From positions 310,001-374,000 of the forward strand of contig AP018281.1 of NCBI GenBank assembly GCA_002368355.1: a stretch of 64,000 bases of DNA, in the 5' to 3' direction. How positions within the stretch are numbered: the stretch's first letter is position 1; every line of letters begins with the position of its first letter. Made by a program: the position numbers and the translations under genes. The notes under the pieces were generated by a model. The model was not told the DNA's origin, ran no database searches, and saw only the letters and a list, made by a program, of their open reading frames with translations. Shown here one piece after another: positions 35,110 through 46,084 of the stretch. Origin of the DNA: Chondrocystis sp. NIES-4102 (GTDB lineage Bacteria > Cyanobacteriota > Cyanobacteriia > Cyanobacteriales > Xenococcaceae).

Positions 35110-35528
35110 TTGCTTGTGTCCCTTTGTTGCAGAAGCTTGACAATTTGGCTATTGGCAGCAGGGAATTGGTATTTATTGAGTTCTGCTGCACTTACCCAAT
35201 GTATTTCTTCGCATTCAATTGGCTGGGGTTCTCCAGTTATATATTGGCAATCATGAACATATAAAGTGACATCAAAAGTTTGATAGTTATGGGTAATAGT
35301 AATCAAGCGATCGCCGACTACAACATCCAACCCCAGTTCTTCTTTAATTTCGCGTTTGATACAAGCTTCTATGGTTTCCCCAGTTTCAACTTTTCCCCCA
35401 GGAAACTCCCAAAGCCCCCCCATTTCTCCTGTGGCTTTTCTACGATCTATTAATATTTGTTTTTGTTGATTGCTAATTACAGCTACTCCAATCTGCTTAT
35501 GTTCCAGTGGAATTGATGTTTTCAGCAT
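35106..35528 (-). CDS. mutT: 8-oxo-dGTP diphosphatase (MutT-type Nudix hydrolase)
   Basis: 140 residues. The Nudix box is complete: GGKVETGETIEACIKREI followed by KEELGL, with the catalytic REIKEE cluster. The start VGVAVISNQQKQILIDRR and the end IHWVSAAELNKYQFPAAN match MutT, which removes 8-oxo-dGTP from the nucleotide pool to prevent A-to-C errors. It overlaps the response-regulator gene by four bases, so the two are translationally coupled. Confidence 0.9.
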   Translation of the reverse strand: MLKTSIPLEHKQIGVAVISNQQKQILIDRRKATGEMGGLWEFPGGKVETGETIEACIKREIKEELGLDVVVGDRLITITHNYQTFDVTLYVHDCQYITGEPQPIECEEIHWVSAAELNKYQFPAANSQIVKLLQQRDTSK

Positions 35529-35655
35529 ATAATATGATATTTATTTATTAAAAAGCTATTTAATATTACGATCTAAAATAACCTTTATACTACAATGAAA
35601 AGGTTGCTCTACTATATAACTTAATTTGTAATTAATATTCTTATTTTTTATTTGG

Positions 35656-35691
35656 AGGCATAATCTATGAATTGTTAACTAGAATATGCCT
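35656..35691 (+). other. Small inverted repeat with an RBS-like GGAGG
   Basis: AGGCATA (35656-35662) pairs with TATGCCT (35685-35691). The GGAGG before an ATG here leads only to a three-codon ORF, so I see no gene. Confidence 0.3.
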
Positions 35692-35737
35692 ACTCCATCC
35701 TTTCCCTTTATACAAGCCTAAATTAGGCTAAAATCAG

Positions 35738-36061
35738 TTAACGATCTTGAGTAGCTAGCCAAGACTCTTCAAAAGCCATCCTTTGTTCAGCATTACGCAA
35801 AAAATAACCACTCATCATCGCCGAAGCCAACAAACGCCCCAAACTTTCACGATTGGTACTAATGGCTACATCAAAACTATCGTTGGGAAGATTACCTAAT
35901 AAGGCAATAATATTGTGTTCTATGATTTGAAATACTTCTTGCGACTCAGGTTGCGAAAGTTGAGTTATAGTTTCAGGACTTAAAGATTGAACATATTGCC
36001 ACAAGGCATTATCTGATCTATTCTGCATAAAAGTATTTTGAGAATTGCCTTCGCTCTTCAC
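35738..36061 (-). CDS. DUF760 family protein
   Basis: 107 residues. The conserved cyanobacterial/plastid DUF760 pattern is visible: LWQYVQSLSPETITQLSQP and SPE---V-QIIEHNIIALLGNLP, then the end block LGRLLASAMMSGYFLRNAEQRM. No catalytic motif is known for the family, which is plastid-retained in plants. It lies between mutT and the sigma factor, all on the minus strand but with wide gaps, so it is probably independent. Confidence 0.88.
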   Translation of the reverse strand: MKSEGNSQNTFMQNRSDNALWQYVQSLSPETITQLSQPESQEVFQIIEHNIIALLGNLPNDSFDVAISTNRESLGRLLASAMMSGYFLRNAEQRMAFEESWLATQDR

Positions 36062-36216
36062 CTCTTACCTCCCTGATAAAACTTGAAAACTGTTATTTAT
36101 TTAGCGAATTGTTAAGGTTAACCAATGGTTGATGTTGACTCTCTAACTAAATTAATTTTCCTAATGTTTTAGCGATCGCAAAAACTAGAATTAATTACAG
36201 ATTATTTAACCATTAT

Positions 36217-36254
36217 TAAGGTAGTTGACAGTTACGTAGAACCGAACTACCTTA
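36217..36254. terminator. Perfect 10-base-arm inverted repeat downstream of the sigma factor gene
   Basis: TAAGGTAGTT (36217-36226) pairs with AACTACCTTA (36245-36254) around 18 bases. It lies just after the sigma factor stop codon on the minus strand. No T-run follows, so it may be an attenuating or mRNA-stabilising structure rather than a terminator. Confidence 0.4.
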
Positions 36255-36278
36255 TATAGAGTTTTCCGATCTGCTGAT

Positions 36279-37235
36279 TTAACTAGCTAGATATTCGCGA
36301 ATAGCTACTTTGCGTTTTCTAAGCTTAGATAATGCTTCTCTTTCTATCTGCCTAACTCTTTCTCTACTAATACTCAAGCATTCCCCTATTCTCGCCAGAG
36401 TCATCGGTTTACCATCAACTAAACCAAATCTTAGGGATATTACTTCTCTTTGTTGAGGAGTTAGATCCGCCATCAGGGTTTCTAGATCTTTTCTTAGGGA
36501 TGAAGAAGTTGCATAATCTTCTGGAGATTGTCCTGTATCCTCTAACATATCTCCTAATTCTGTATCATTATTATCCCCTACCCTGACATCTAAAGATATA
36601 GGTTGGCGAGACTTTTCTAGATAATCTCTTACCTGTCTTGCGGTTAGATCGAGTTCTTCTGCAAGTTCTGCAACAGTGGCAGTTCTACCCTTTTGTTGGG
36701 CTAACTGTCTTTGGGCTTTCTTGATTTTATTGAGTTTTTCGGTAATGTGAATTGGTAAACGAATAGTACGCCCTTTTTCAGCGATCGCTCTGGTGATTGC
36801 CTGACGAATCCACCAATAGGCATAAGTACTGAAGCGATACCCCTTTGTTGGATCGAATTTCTCCACTCCCCTTTGCATCCCAATTGTTCCTTCTTGAATT
36901 AAATCTAAAAGGTCTAAATTGCGCTTGAGATACTTTTTGGCTACCGATACCACTAACCTTAAGTTTGCTTCAACCATCTTGCGCTTGGCTGCATCTCCTG
37001 CCTCCAATACCGTCTCTAATTCGGTTGGATTCATTTTTGCTGCTGCTGCCCACTCCTGTTGACTAGGTTCATAACCTAATTCTGCTTCTAGGGTATCTTT
37101 TATTTCAGTTAAAGCGATCGCTTTTTGAACTCTTTTTGCATAAAGAATTTCTTCCTCGTGAGTTAGTAGAGGAACGCGACCTATTTCTTTGAGATAGCTT
37201 CTAACTAAATCGTTAGATCTTTGTGCTGTTTTCAT
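36279..37235 (-). CDS. Group 2 RNA polymerase sigma factor (RpoD/SigA family)
   Basis: 318 residues. Regions 1.2 ([20 protein letters not shown]), 2 ([34 protein letters not shown] and [15 protein letters not shown]), 3 and 4.2 ([19 protein letters not shown]) are all present. The acidic 1.1 region of SigA is missing, as in the stress-responsive group 2 factors (SigB-SigE). Which member it is cannot be decided. It directs RNA polymerase to alternative promoter sets. Its upstream region is unusually long (785 bases). Confidence 0.92.
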   Translation of the reverse strand: MKTAQRSNDLVRSYLKEIGRVPLLTHEEEILYAKRVQKAIALTEIKDTLEAELGYEPSQQEWAAAAKMNPTELETVLEAGDAAKRKMVEANLRLVVSVAKKYLKRNLDLLDLIQEGTIGMQRGVEKFDPTKGYRFSTYAYWWIRQAITRAIAEKGRTIRLPIHITEKLNKIKKAQRQLAQQKGRTATVAELAEELDLTARQVRDYLEKSRQPISLDVRVGDNNDTELGDMLEDTGQSPEDYATSSSLRKDLETLMADLTPQQREVISLRFGLVDGKPMTLARIGECLSISRERVRQIEREALSKLRKRKVAIREYLAS

Positions 37236-38020
37236 GACGCGATTTACTGACTTTGGTTGGCTGGTAATTCGGAAATTCTTTGCTTACTGTCGAAATTATT
37301 AAATTTTGCAATAATTAAGTTTTCTGAGAACTTTTGTTAATTTTTGTGAAAAAGCTTGATTTATTTGATTTTACGGTCAAAATTTTTTTTTCTGCCGATT
37401 CTTCATCTTCACTTTAGCTTCTTAACCAACGGTCAGAGCAGGCTTCGTCGTTTGACGGCGGAGTAATCTCTGACTTTTTATCTCAATTAAACTGCTAGCC
37501 TTATTGTTCCTAATTCTAACAATACACGATATTTATTAACTTATGTAACTTTTATGAGAAAATTCTTTAGCATCTTATAAATTATTTGATAACCCCTATA
37601 AAGATAATACAGATAAAATTTAGTCAAAAATGCAATACTGACAACAAAACTGGTCATCAGCTTGATTTGTTTAATCTTAATTTAGTATTTTCAAGGTTAA
37701 ATTAGTTAGTCTTATCCACCATAAGGGATATGGTTGAATTCCTGCTCTTGCCTAGGTCGGAGATTCGGTATATATATATCTAAAAATACAATTTAACTTC
37801 AAGCAAACAGAGGCTATATTTAGCTGCAATTGTGGTGTAATACCTAAATTTATAGGCATTTATTTGAGTAAAGAAATCAAAATAGGGTAGGTAAGAGGGA
37901 AATCAATTATTAAACCCATCTAGATTATCATGGCTTTACTTGAGATATTACTATAAAAGTTACTTAAAAAAAGCTGTAAAAATAATTAAACGTATTTGGG
38001 AGGGTAAGAAATAATAAACA
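37236..38020. other. Long divergent intergenic region with a hairpin element
   Basis: 785 AT-rich bases between the sigma factor gene and the S9 peptidase gene. It holds the hairpin element at 37431-37474 and an AT-rich TATATATATCT stretch near 37770. A short CCTAGGTCGGAGATTCGG stretch near 37751 is more GC-rich. No ORF of convincing length. Confidence 0.5.
37431..37474 (+). repeat. Hairpin element, copy 2, with T-run
   Basis: Outer arms GTCAGAG (37432-37438) and CTCTGAC (37468-37474) and inner arms CTTCGTCGT and ACGGCGGAG around TTG give a stable stem; TTTTT follows. Same order of bases as in 21031-21072. Confidence 0.75.
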
Positions 38021-39955
38021 ATGAATATACCTCAAGTTGCAGGGTTTGGTTGCTGGAAGTCTCCCATAACTTCAGATTTAATCGTTTCCAAAACTATAGG
38101 TATTGAAAGCCTCATAGTTAATAACAACAATATTTACTGGGTAGAAAAACGTTCTCAAGACAAAGGTAGAAATGTTTTAGTAGGTAAGATTGATCTGGGA
38201 AAGCATAAAGACTTAACACCATCACCCTTTAGTGTTCGCAGCAAGATCCATGAATATGGTGGAGGGGCATATACCATTGATCAAGATACAATCTACTTCT
38301 CTAACTACACCGACGGCAGAATTTATCAGCAGTTAATTAATCAGCCTCCATTACCTCTAACCAATAAATTGCAACAACGTTATGCAGATATAATTGTCGA
38401 TCGCCCAAGAAATCGGTTAATCTGTGTTTGTGAAGATCATAGCCAAAGTAATCTTGAGGCTCAAAATTCCCTCATTACAATAAACTTAAGTACAGGCAAA
38501 ATTCAAACCTTAATATCAGGATCTGATTTTTATTCCTCTCCACGTCTTAGTCCTGATGGTCAACAGTTGGCTTGGTTAAGTTGGAATCATCCTAATATGC
38601 CTTGGGATAGTAGCTATTTATGGTTAGCTAAAATCAATGGTGACGGATTAGGTGAACAAAAACTGATTGCAGGAGGTCAACAGGAGTCGATTTGTGAACC
38701 CAAGTGGTCTGATGATGGTAATCTTTACTTTGCTTGCGATCGCACTAATTGGTGGAATCTTTATCGGTATAAATCAGATGGTGCAATTGAAATATTACAG
38801 GAGATGGCAGCAGAATTTGCCTATCCACACTGGGTATTTGGACTATCTACCTATGCCCTAGTAGGGAGCGATCGCGCTTTCTGTACTTATGCAAAGGATG
38901 GTAGTTGGCACTTGGGGATCATTAATCTAGATCACAAAGAATTTCAGGAGATTAAAACCAGGTATACCAATATTAGCGATGTTCAGGCAAGTCCTCAAGG
39001 TTATGCTGTATTTATTGCAGGATCGCCCACCGAAACCACTGCTATTATCAAGCTAGATTTAGATACAGGTAGGGAAGAAATAATTAAGCGCACAGGGGAT
39101 TTAACTATTGATTTGGGTTATTTATCGCAACCTGAAGCGATCGCCTTTCCTACTAGTGATCAGTCTACGGCTTATGCTTGGTATTATCCCCCCAAAAATC
39201 AAGATTACATACCCCCAAGTAACGAATTACCACCTTTAATTGTCAAGAGTCATGGGGGTCCAACCGCAGCAGCTTCGGTAGATTTGAACCTCCGCATTCA
39301 ATATTGGACTAGTCGGGGTTTTGGGTATTTGGATGTTAATTATGGTGGTAGTATCGGCTACGGTCGTCTCTATCGTCAAAGACTAGAGGGAAAATGGGGC
39401 ATTGTTGATGTTGATGATTGTGTTGATGCTGCTAAATATCTTGTTTCCCAAGGCAGAGTTGATCAAGATCGCTTAATTATTACAGGTAGTAGTGCTGGGG
39501 GTTATACGACCCTGGCTGCTTTAACTTTTAGGGATACTTTTAAAGCAGGTGCTAGTTATTATGGGGTGAGTGATTTGGAAATTTTAGCTAAAGATACTCA
39601 CAAATTTGAATCTCGTTATTTAGATAGTTTAATTGGTAGATACCCTGAAGAGAAGCTGATTTATCAAGAGCGATCGCCTATTTATTTTACGGATCAGTTA
39701 AATTGTCCTGTAATTTTTTTCCAAGGTTTAGAGGATCGGGTAGTTCCTCCAAATCAGGCAGAAATGATGTTTAATGCTATTAGAGATAAAGGTTTGCCTG
39801 TAGCTTATTTGACTTTTGAACATGAAGGGCATGGATTTCGTCTGTCGGAGAATATTAAGAAGGCTTTGGATAGTGAACTGTATTTTTATTCTCGGGTTTT
39901 TGGGTTTGATTTAGCCGTGCCAATTGAACCTATTGAGATATTTAATCTTGATTAG
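38021..39955 (+). CDS. S9 family prolyl-oligopeptidase-like serine peptidase
   Basis: 644 residues. The N-terminal half is a beta-propeller (repeated YFSNYTDG-, LSPDGQQLAWLSW-type blades). The C-terminal alpha/beta-hydrolase domain carries the triad: Ser near 490 in GSSAGGY, Asp near 571 in GLEDRVVP and His near 603 in EHEGHGF. Enzymes of this group cut short peptides after specific residues, in the cytoplasm here (no signal peptide). The early SPI/PSPFSVRSKIHEYGGG is the typical acylpeptide-hydrolase start. It is monocistronic. Confidence 0.93.
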   Translation: MNIPQVAGFGCWKSPITSDLIVSKTIGIESLIVNNNNIYWVEKRSQDKGRNVLVGKIDLGKHKDLTPSPFSVRSKIHEYGGGAYTIDQDTIYFSNYTDGRIYQQLINQPPLPLTNKLQQRYADIIVDRPRNRLICVCEDHSQSNLEAQNSLITINLSTGKIQTLISGSDFYSSPRLSPDGQQLAWLSWNHPNMPWDSSYLWLAKINGDGLGEQKLIAGGQQESICEPKWSDDGNLYFACDRTNWWNLYRYKSDGAIEILQEMAAEFAYPHWVFGLSTYALVGSDRAFCTYAKDGSWHLGIINLDHKEFQEIKTRYTNISDVQASPQGYAVFIAGSPTETTAIIKLDLDTGREEIIKRTGDLTIDLGYLSQPEAIAFPTSDQSTAYAWYYPPKNQDYIPPSNELPPLIVKSHGGPTAAASVDLNLRIQYWTSRGFGYLDVNYGGSIGYGRLYRQRLEGKWGIVDVDDCVDAAKYLVSQGRVDQDRLIITGSSAGGYTTLAALTFRDTFKAGASYYGVSDLEILAKDTHKFESRYLDSLIGRYPEEKLIYQERSPIYFTDQLNCPVIFFQGLEDRVVPPNQAEMMFNAIRDKGLPVAYLTFEHEGHGFRLSENIKKALDSELYFYSRVFGFDLAVPIEPIEIFNLD

Positions 39956-40333
39956 TAATTCAGTTATACTTCTCAGTTTTAATAGATAAACGCGATGGCG
40001 CAAGCAAGAAGATGATTGACCATAATTTCTATAAAAATAAGTAAATTTAGCTCAAAACACTGCTTTTTTGTTCTGGTTAAATAATAATAAGTAACCAAAA
40101 TTAGATTTAATACTATCTCAACTCCCCCTATTAAGTTTAATCTGAGGGCAAAAGTGTTTTTTGGCTACACTTTACTATTTATCGTCCCAACCAAGGGTCT
40201 TTGACCCCTTCTTTAAAGAAGCTTGTTTTTAGGAGAGGTTCAATCCTCTGTCTTTAAAAAGCGTGTCTAGTGCCTAGTGTCTAGTGTCTAGTGTCTAGTG
40301 CCTAATACAAGCGTGCCTAGTGCCTAGTTATTT
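39956..40333. repeat. Intergenic region with tandem hairpins and heptamers
   Basis: Three hairpins follow each other at 40195-40249. A tract of AGTGTCT/AGTGCCT heptamers fills 40263-40330. No gene is seen in it. Confidence 0.6.
40195..40249. other. Three adjacent hairpins
   Basis: GGGTC-TTT-GACCC (40195-40207), CTTCTTTAAAGAAG (40208-40221) and AGAGG-TTCAAT-CCTCT (40234-40249). Could be an RNA or repeat remnant. Confidence 0.4.
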
Positions 40334-40552
40334 TTAACCATTGCTACTTAAGTTTACTTGTTGTTGACGGAGTAGTTCTAATTTACTATCAATATCGGCA
40401 AGTTGAGGTTCTAATTTTGCCATTGTAGCTTTTTTAGACAATTTAGCTTTTTTGGCTGCTTCCAAGGTTTCATTTACCAAGCGATCGCGATATTGTTCCA
40501 TTTCGCTGATAACTTCTGCTAAATCTGCTGCTGTTATTGGAGTGTTAGTCAT
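40334..40552 (-). CDS. Small helical hypothetical protein
   Basis: 72 residues, lysine/glutamate-rich and helical (MEQYRDRLVNETLEAAKKAKL, then MAKLEPQLADIDSKLELLRQ). A GAGC stretch precedes the ATG. No domain known to me. The coiled-coil-like heptads suggest an oligomer. It lies between the S9 peptidase and a second small ORF, all on different strands or with gaps, so it is likely transcribed alone. Confidence 0.6.
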   Translation of the reverse strand: MTNTPITAADLAEVISEMEQYRDRLVNETLEAAKKAKLSKKATMAKLEPQLADIDSKLELLRQQQVNLSSNG

Positions 40553-40737
40553 GGTGTTGCTCTTTTTTAGTATTATCTTTCCTTATTAAACTAATAATTT
40601 TTAACTCCCTAGGGTTTGTAATCTTATTGAAATTTAAATATTAATAACTAAAGTAGAGAAACAATACAACTTCTTAACATATTGACCTAGATAAAATATC
40701 AATGTTTATATTGAATATATTCAAGAATTGAATACTG

Positions 40738-40854
40738 TTAGAAATAAAACTGGATGGGGGTTGTACCGTTGTGACCCATAATTAAAAATCGAAGGAGAGC
40801 GATCGCCAGATTTTTAGCCAGTTTGAGTAATGTTAATCGGTGTGGAGTTTTCAT
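40738..40854 (-). CDS. 38-residue ORF with a strong Shine-Dalgarno site
   Basis: Minus-strand ORF starting MKTPHRLTLLKLAKNLAI and ending GHNGTTPIQFYF. GGAGG (complement of 40860-40864) lies five bases before the ATG, an ideal ribosome binding site. The peptide is short, basic and amphipathic or partly hydrophobic (LAIALLRFLIM). No known family. The leader contains two stem-loops. Coding status rests on the RBS and the intact frame. Confidence 0.5.
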   Translation of the reverse strand: MKTPHRLTLLKLAKNLAIALLRFLIMGHNGTTPIQFYF

Positions 40855-40882
40855 CGCTTCCTCCACTTAGTTGTTATCGAGG

Positions 40883-40923
40883 GAAGGCGCAATCCTTCAT
40901 CAAAACGGTCTGAGGTAACAGAC
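40883..40923 (-). promoter_or_regulatory. Two stem-loops in the leader of the 38-residue ORF
   Basis: GAAGG-CGCAAT-CCTTC (40883-40898) and GTCTG-AGGTAA-CAGAC (40908-40923) are perfect five-base-arm hairpins upstream of the strong RBS, on the minus-strand transcript. They may form a cis-acting RNA element. Its type is unknown. Confidence 0.35.
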
Positions 40924-41023
40924 GATTATAATTACTCGATTTCTATTATTATTTAATTTAAAAGTTTTTAATGCTTTAATCTTTATTTAAATTAAGGGTT
41001 AAGGTGTTTTTTATTACGAACTT

Positions 41024-41692
41024 TTACCAAGGTAAGATCTCACCGTTGGCGTGCCAGAAAGTTCCAGTATTTTCTAAATTTAATTCTTCAATTCGAGTTA
41101 ATAAACCCTTGACTGAAGTTTCAGGGGTAATTCCCGACGCATTAAAGTTAGTCATACGAGTTTTAACTAGTCCTGGATGTAAAATAGCCACTGCAATACC
41201 TTGAGGTTTGAGATCGATAGCTAGAGATTTAGCAGCCATAGATAAAGCCACTTTCGACATCCGATACCCATAAGAACTACCAGAAGTATTATCGGCAATT
41301 GATCCCATGCGACTAGTCATAAAAATTACTTTAGAACCATCATTTAAATTAGGCAGCAGGGCTTTAGTTAATCTTAAAGGCGCAAGGGCATTAACTTCAA
41401 ATTGTTGACGAATACTAGTAAAATCTAGATTATCTAAAGTAATTGTTGCTAAGATTCCTGCATTATTAATTAAAACATCAATCTTTTTGCCTGCTAATCT
41501 TTGAGTTAAACTGTCCAAAGCTTTATCGTCAGTCAAATCAATACCTGCTTCTACTTGTACTTTCAAATTCTCAAACTCAGGGTTCGGGGTTCGGCATACA
41601 GCTATAACTCGGTTACCATTTTCCACAAGCTGACGGCAATACTCCAAACCTATACCTCTATTTGCCCCCGTAACCAAATATGTTTTTGTCAT
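41024..41692 (-). CDS. Short-chain dehydrogenase/reductase
   Basis: About 222 residues from the ATG; a TTG further upstream is less likely. The NAD(P)-binding TGANRGIG (near residue 8), NNAG, and the catalytic SSYGYRMSK (Tyr-x-x-x-Lys) are present, with Ser in the MTSRMGS block. The family (classical SDR, carbonyl-reductase-like) oxidises or reduces alcohols and ketones; substrate unknown. The second half keeps the SDR LHPGLVKTRM. The gene is convergent to none; gyrB lies divergently. Confidence 0.92.
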   Translation of the reverse strand: MTKTYLVTGANRGIGLEYCRQLVENGNRVIAVCRTPNPEFENLKVQVEAGIDLTDDKALDSLTQRLAGKKIDVLINNAGILATITLDNLDFTSIRQQFEVNALAPLRLTKALLPNLNDGSKVIFMTSRMGSIADNTSGSSYGYRMSKVALSMAAKSLAIDLKPQGIAVAILHPGLVKTRMTNFNASGITPETSVKGLLTRIEELNLENTGTFWHANGEILPW

Positions 41693-41928
41693 TTTAACCT
41701 TACTAATTTTCCCTTGACATCTTAGCAAACGAAAATAACTGAGGTTTATAGTACAATAAAACTATATCCAGAAATAACTGGCAAAATTTTTATAATCCTT
41801 TAGAGGCAAAAACAAGGGATTCAACCTATAATTAAAAATCATTACAGAAAGCTTTGAAGCGGTCAAGAGACCTTTTATGTTAAAATTTTTGAGTATTTTA
41901 TCATTAAAATTAAAATACAAAGCTCTAA

Positions 41929-43878
<1,950 letters not shown>

Positions 43879-43908
43879 TTTTAGGATAATTAGTAATTTA
43901 ATTTTTAG

Positions 43909-43941
43909 TACGGTCTAAGATAACAGACCGTATTTTTTTTC
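43909..43941 (+). terminator. Rho-independent terminator after gyrB
   Basis: TACGGTCT (43909-43916) pairs with AGACCGTA (43925-43932), followed by TTTTTTTT. Confidence 0.88.
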
Positions 43942-43985
43942 TAACATTAATAGAATTGGTCGCAATGCAAGTTTTCGTAACATAA

Positions 43986-45971
43986 TTATAGATCATCGCG
44001 AAATTGGGGTGTCGCTGGCTGTATTGGTGTATTGGAAGGTGAATCGTTAAATCGATCTCCAAATCCCTCTCCTTGATCTATGGGTTGCGTTTGTACTACT
44101 GGGGCTGGTGGAATCGGCTCAGGGGCTTGTTTAACTTGTACACTTGGTTGAGAAGTTGCCGTATTATTTTGGGGTACATTTGCAGGTTTTTGAGCAGCAG
44201 CAGCAGCAGCTAATTTTTCTTTAGCAGCTTTACTAATATTTTGGGCTTGCAGTTGCCAATAATCTGAACTAGAACTATTAATCTTACTCGCTTCTTGTTG
44301 AGCTTGATCCCATTTTTCCTCATTGAGTGCAGATTGTGCAGTGGCGATAATTGCTTTATTGGTTTCAAACTCGGTTTTCCAAGTTTCTGTCTCATCTAAA
44401 GCGGATTGTTTGACAGGACTATCTTGAGGAATTTCTTTAACTACAGCTAAAGCTTCTTTTAGTTTACCTTCTGATCGATAAAGTTCACTAGCTTGTTGTA
44501 GAGCTTGTTGTGACCATGAATCGATCGCTTTACTTAATTCTCCTTCTAATTGTGTTTGTTTGGGCAAAGATTTTGCGATCGCCAGGGCTTCGAGATAATT
44601 GAGTGATTGGGCTAATTCTCCCGCTTTTCCTAAACCACATTGTACTTCGTATTTACTACGTTGTGCCTCTGGTAATACCCTGGTTGTCTCTTTCTCTTGT
44701 TTGATTTTTATCGCTTTGTCGTAACAATCTGTATATTGTTTACTTGCAACCATTTGCTCAAATTCAGTTACCTGTTGTTTGATATTATTTGAGACATTTT
44801 TTTGGTTGTTATTCTTTAACCAATACATTCCACCCGCAGATATTATTCCCACCGCTAAAGCAGCCCCCAAAGAGACAAGTTTTTTATTGTTTGAATGTTT
44901 GGGTTTGGTAATTGTAGCAGCAGAATTGTTTTTTACCTGGGTATTTTCTGCCACAGCAGATGGTACTTTGTTACTACCTAAATTGCTTGGCTGATGGGTA
45001 GATATTGAATTAGAGTTAGTGTTTATCTTGGTTTGAGTTTGAATTGGGACTGAAGTAGCAGCATCAGCTACATTGGGAGGATGATTAATTAATTGGGAAG
45101 GATTAATTTGTACTGTAGGTGTGTAGTTAACTACTGGGGTAGTAGTAGGAGTAGCTGGGTGATGATTTAAAGCAGATAAAGATTCTAATACTTCTTTGGC
45201 TGACTGATAACGGTTATTAAAATGGTAGCGCGTCATTTTATTAATAATTGCCGTTAGTTGAGGATCAATATTAGTTTTAGATTGCCAAACAAATTCACCC
45301 TCATCATCCTCTGCTAACATTAGAGGGGAAGTGCCTGTAAGTGCTTGAATTGCAATAACCCCTAAAGCATATATATCACTAACAAAGCGTGGTTTTCCTC
45401 TGGCTTGTTCGGTAGGCATATAACCTTTTGTTCCTACCGCTACAGTGGAAGGTAATAGTTGAGTTTGTTCTGTAATTACTTCTTTAACTGTACCGAAATC
45501 GACTAAAACTAATTTATTATCACTATTACGACGAATCAAATTATCTGGCTTAACATCACGATGAATTACGCCTTTACTATGAATAAAGTTGAGAATATTT
45601 AAACAATCTACTAATAATTCAATAACTTGGGTTTGTGTCCATAGTTTATCTGGAGTCAATTCTTTAGTTAAAGTATGACCTTCTATATATTGTTGTACTA
45701 GATAAAACTTTTCTTGTTCTTCAAAATAAGCTAGTAGATGAGGTATTTGATCATGACTACCCAAACTATGCAAAGTCTCCGCTTCAGTTTTAAATAAACG
45801 TCTTGCTACTTCTAGAAAATGAGGATCATCTACACTCGGATAAAGCTGTTTAACTACACATTTATCTTTACCTGGTAATTGAGTATCTATTGCTAGATAA
45901 GTTTTGCCAAATCCACCTTTAGCGATATATTCGACAATTTGATAACGAGAACCTAATATTTCTCCTTCCAC
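43986..45971 (-). CDS. Membrane-anchored serine/threonine protein kinase
   Basis: 661 residues. The N-terminal Hanks-type kinase domain (about 8-265) has the glycine loop AKGGFGKTY, catalytic K41, HRDVKPDN with D139, DFG at 158-160 and the TKGYMPTEQARGKP activation segment. A Thr/Pro/Ser-rich linker leads to one membrane helix (365-385). The outer half is helical, TPR-like and Ala/Gln/Glu-rich. The C-terminus ends ATPQFRDDL, close to the tail of the protease at 57056 (TPSQFRDL). It lies 113 bases after the membrane FHA gene on the same strand. Confidence 0.93.
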   Translation of the reverse strand: MEGEILGSRYQIVEYIAKGGFGKTYLAIDTQLPGKDKCVVKQLYPSVDDPHFLEVARRLFKTEAETLHSLGSHDQIPHLLAYFEEQEKFYLVQQYIEGHTLTKELTPDKLWTQTQVIELLVDCLNILNFIHSKGVIHRDVKPDNLIRRNSDNKLVLVDFGTVKEVITEQTQLLPSTVAVGTKGYMPTEQARGKPRFVSDIYALGVIAIQALTGTSPLMLAEDDEGEFVWQSKTNIDPQLTAIINKMTRYHFNNRYQSAKEVLESLSALNHHPATPTTTPVVNYTPTVQINPSQLINHPPNVADAATSVPIQTQTKINTNSNSISTHQPSNLGSNKVPSAVAENTQVKNNSAATITKPKHSNNKKLVSLGAALAVGIISAGGMYWLKNNNQKNVSNNIKQQVTEFEQMVASKQYTDCYDKAIKIKQEKETTRVLPEAQRSKYEVQCGLGKAGELAQSLNYLEALAIAKSLPKQTQLEGELSKAIDSWSQQALQQASELYRSEGKLKEALAVVKEIPQDSPVKQSALDETETWKTEFETNKAIIATAQSALNEEKWDQAQQEASKINSSSSDYWQLQAQNISKAAKEKLAAAAAAQKPANVPQNNTATSQPSVQVKQAPEPIPPAPVVQTQPIDQGEGFGDRFNDSPSNTPIQPATPQFRDDL

Positions 45972-46084
45972 AGTTTGATACCTATCGATATTATTACAAT
46001 AAAATTACAATATATCTTGAATTGCAATCTAAAAATAATTATTAAAATTTAATTAATATGAATTTTTCAACCCCAATCTTAAGA

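Larger units (their letters stand above)
40553..41023. other. Intergenic region holding the small ORF and its leader
   Basis: 471 bases. Apart from the 38-residue ORF and its two leader hairpins, the DNA is AT-rich with nothing else I can support. Confidence 0.45.

Noticed and set aside
35640-35700. Gene after the GGAGG at 35654
   Set aside because: The frame closes after two codons following the ATG.
40190-40262. Possible tRNA around GGTTCAATCC
   Set aside because: The T-arm-like stem has a six-base loop, and no acceptor, D or anticodon stem can be drawn around it.
40830-40930. Glutamine riboswitch-like leader (GAAGGATTGCGCC)
   Set aside because: It resembles only the end of the glnA RNA consensus. 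The other conserved blocks are missing and no nitrogen gene follows.
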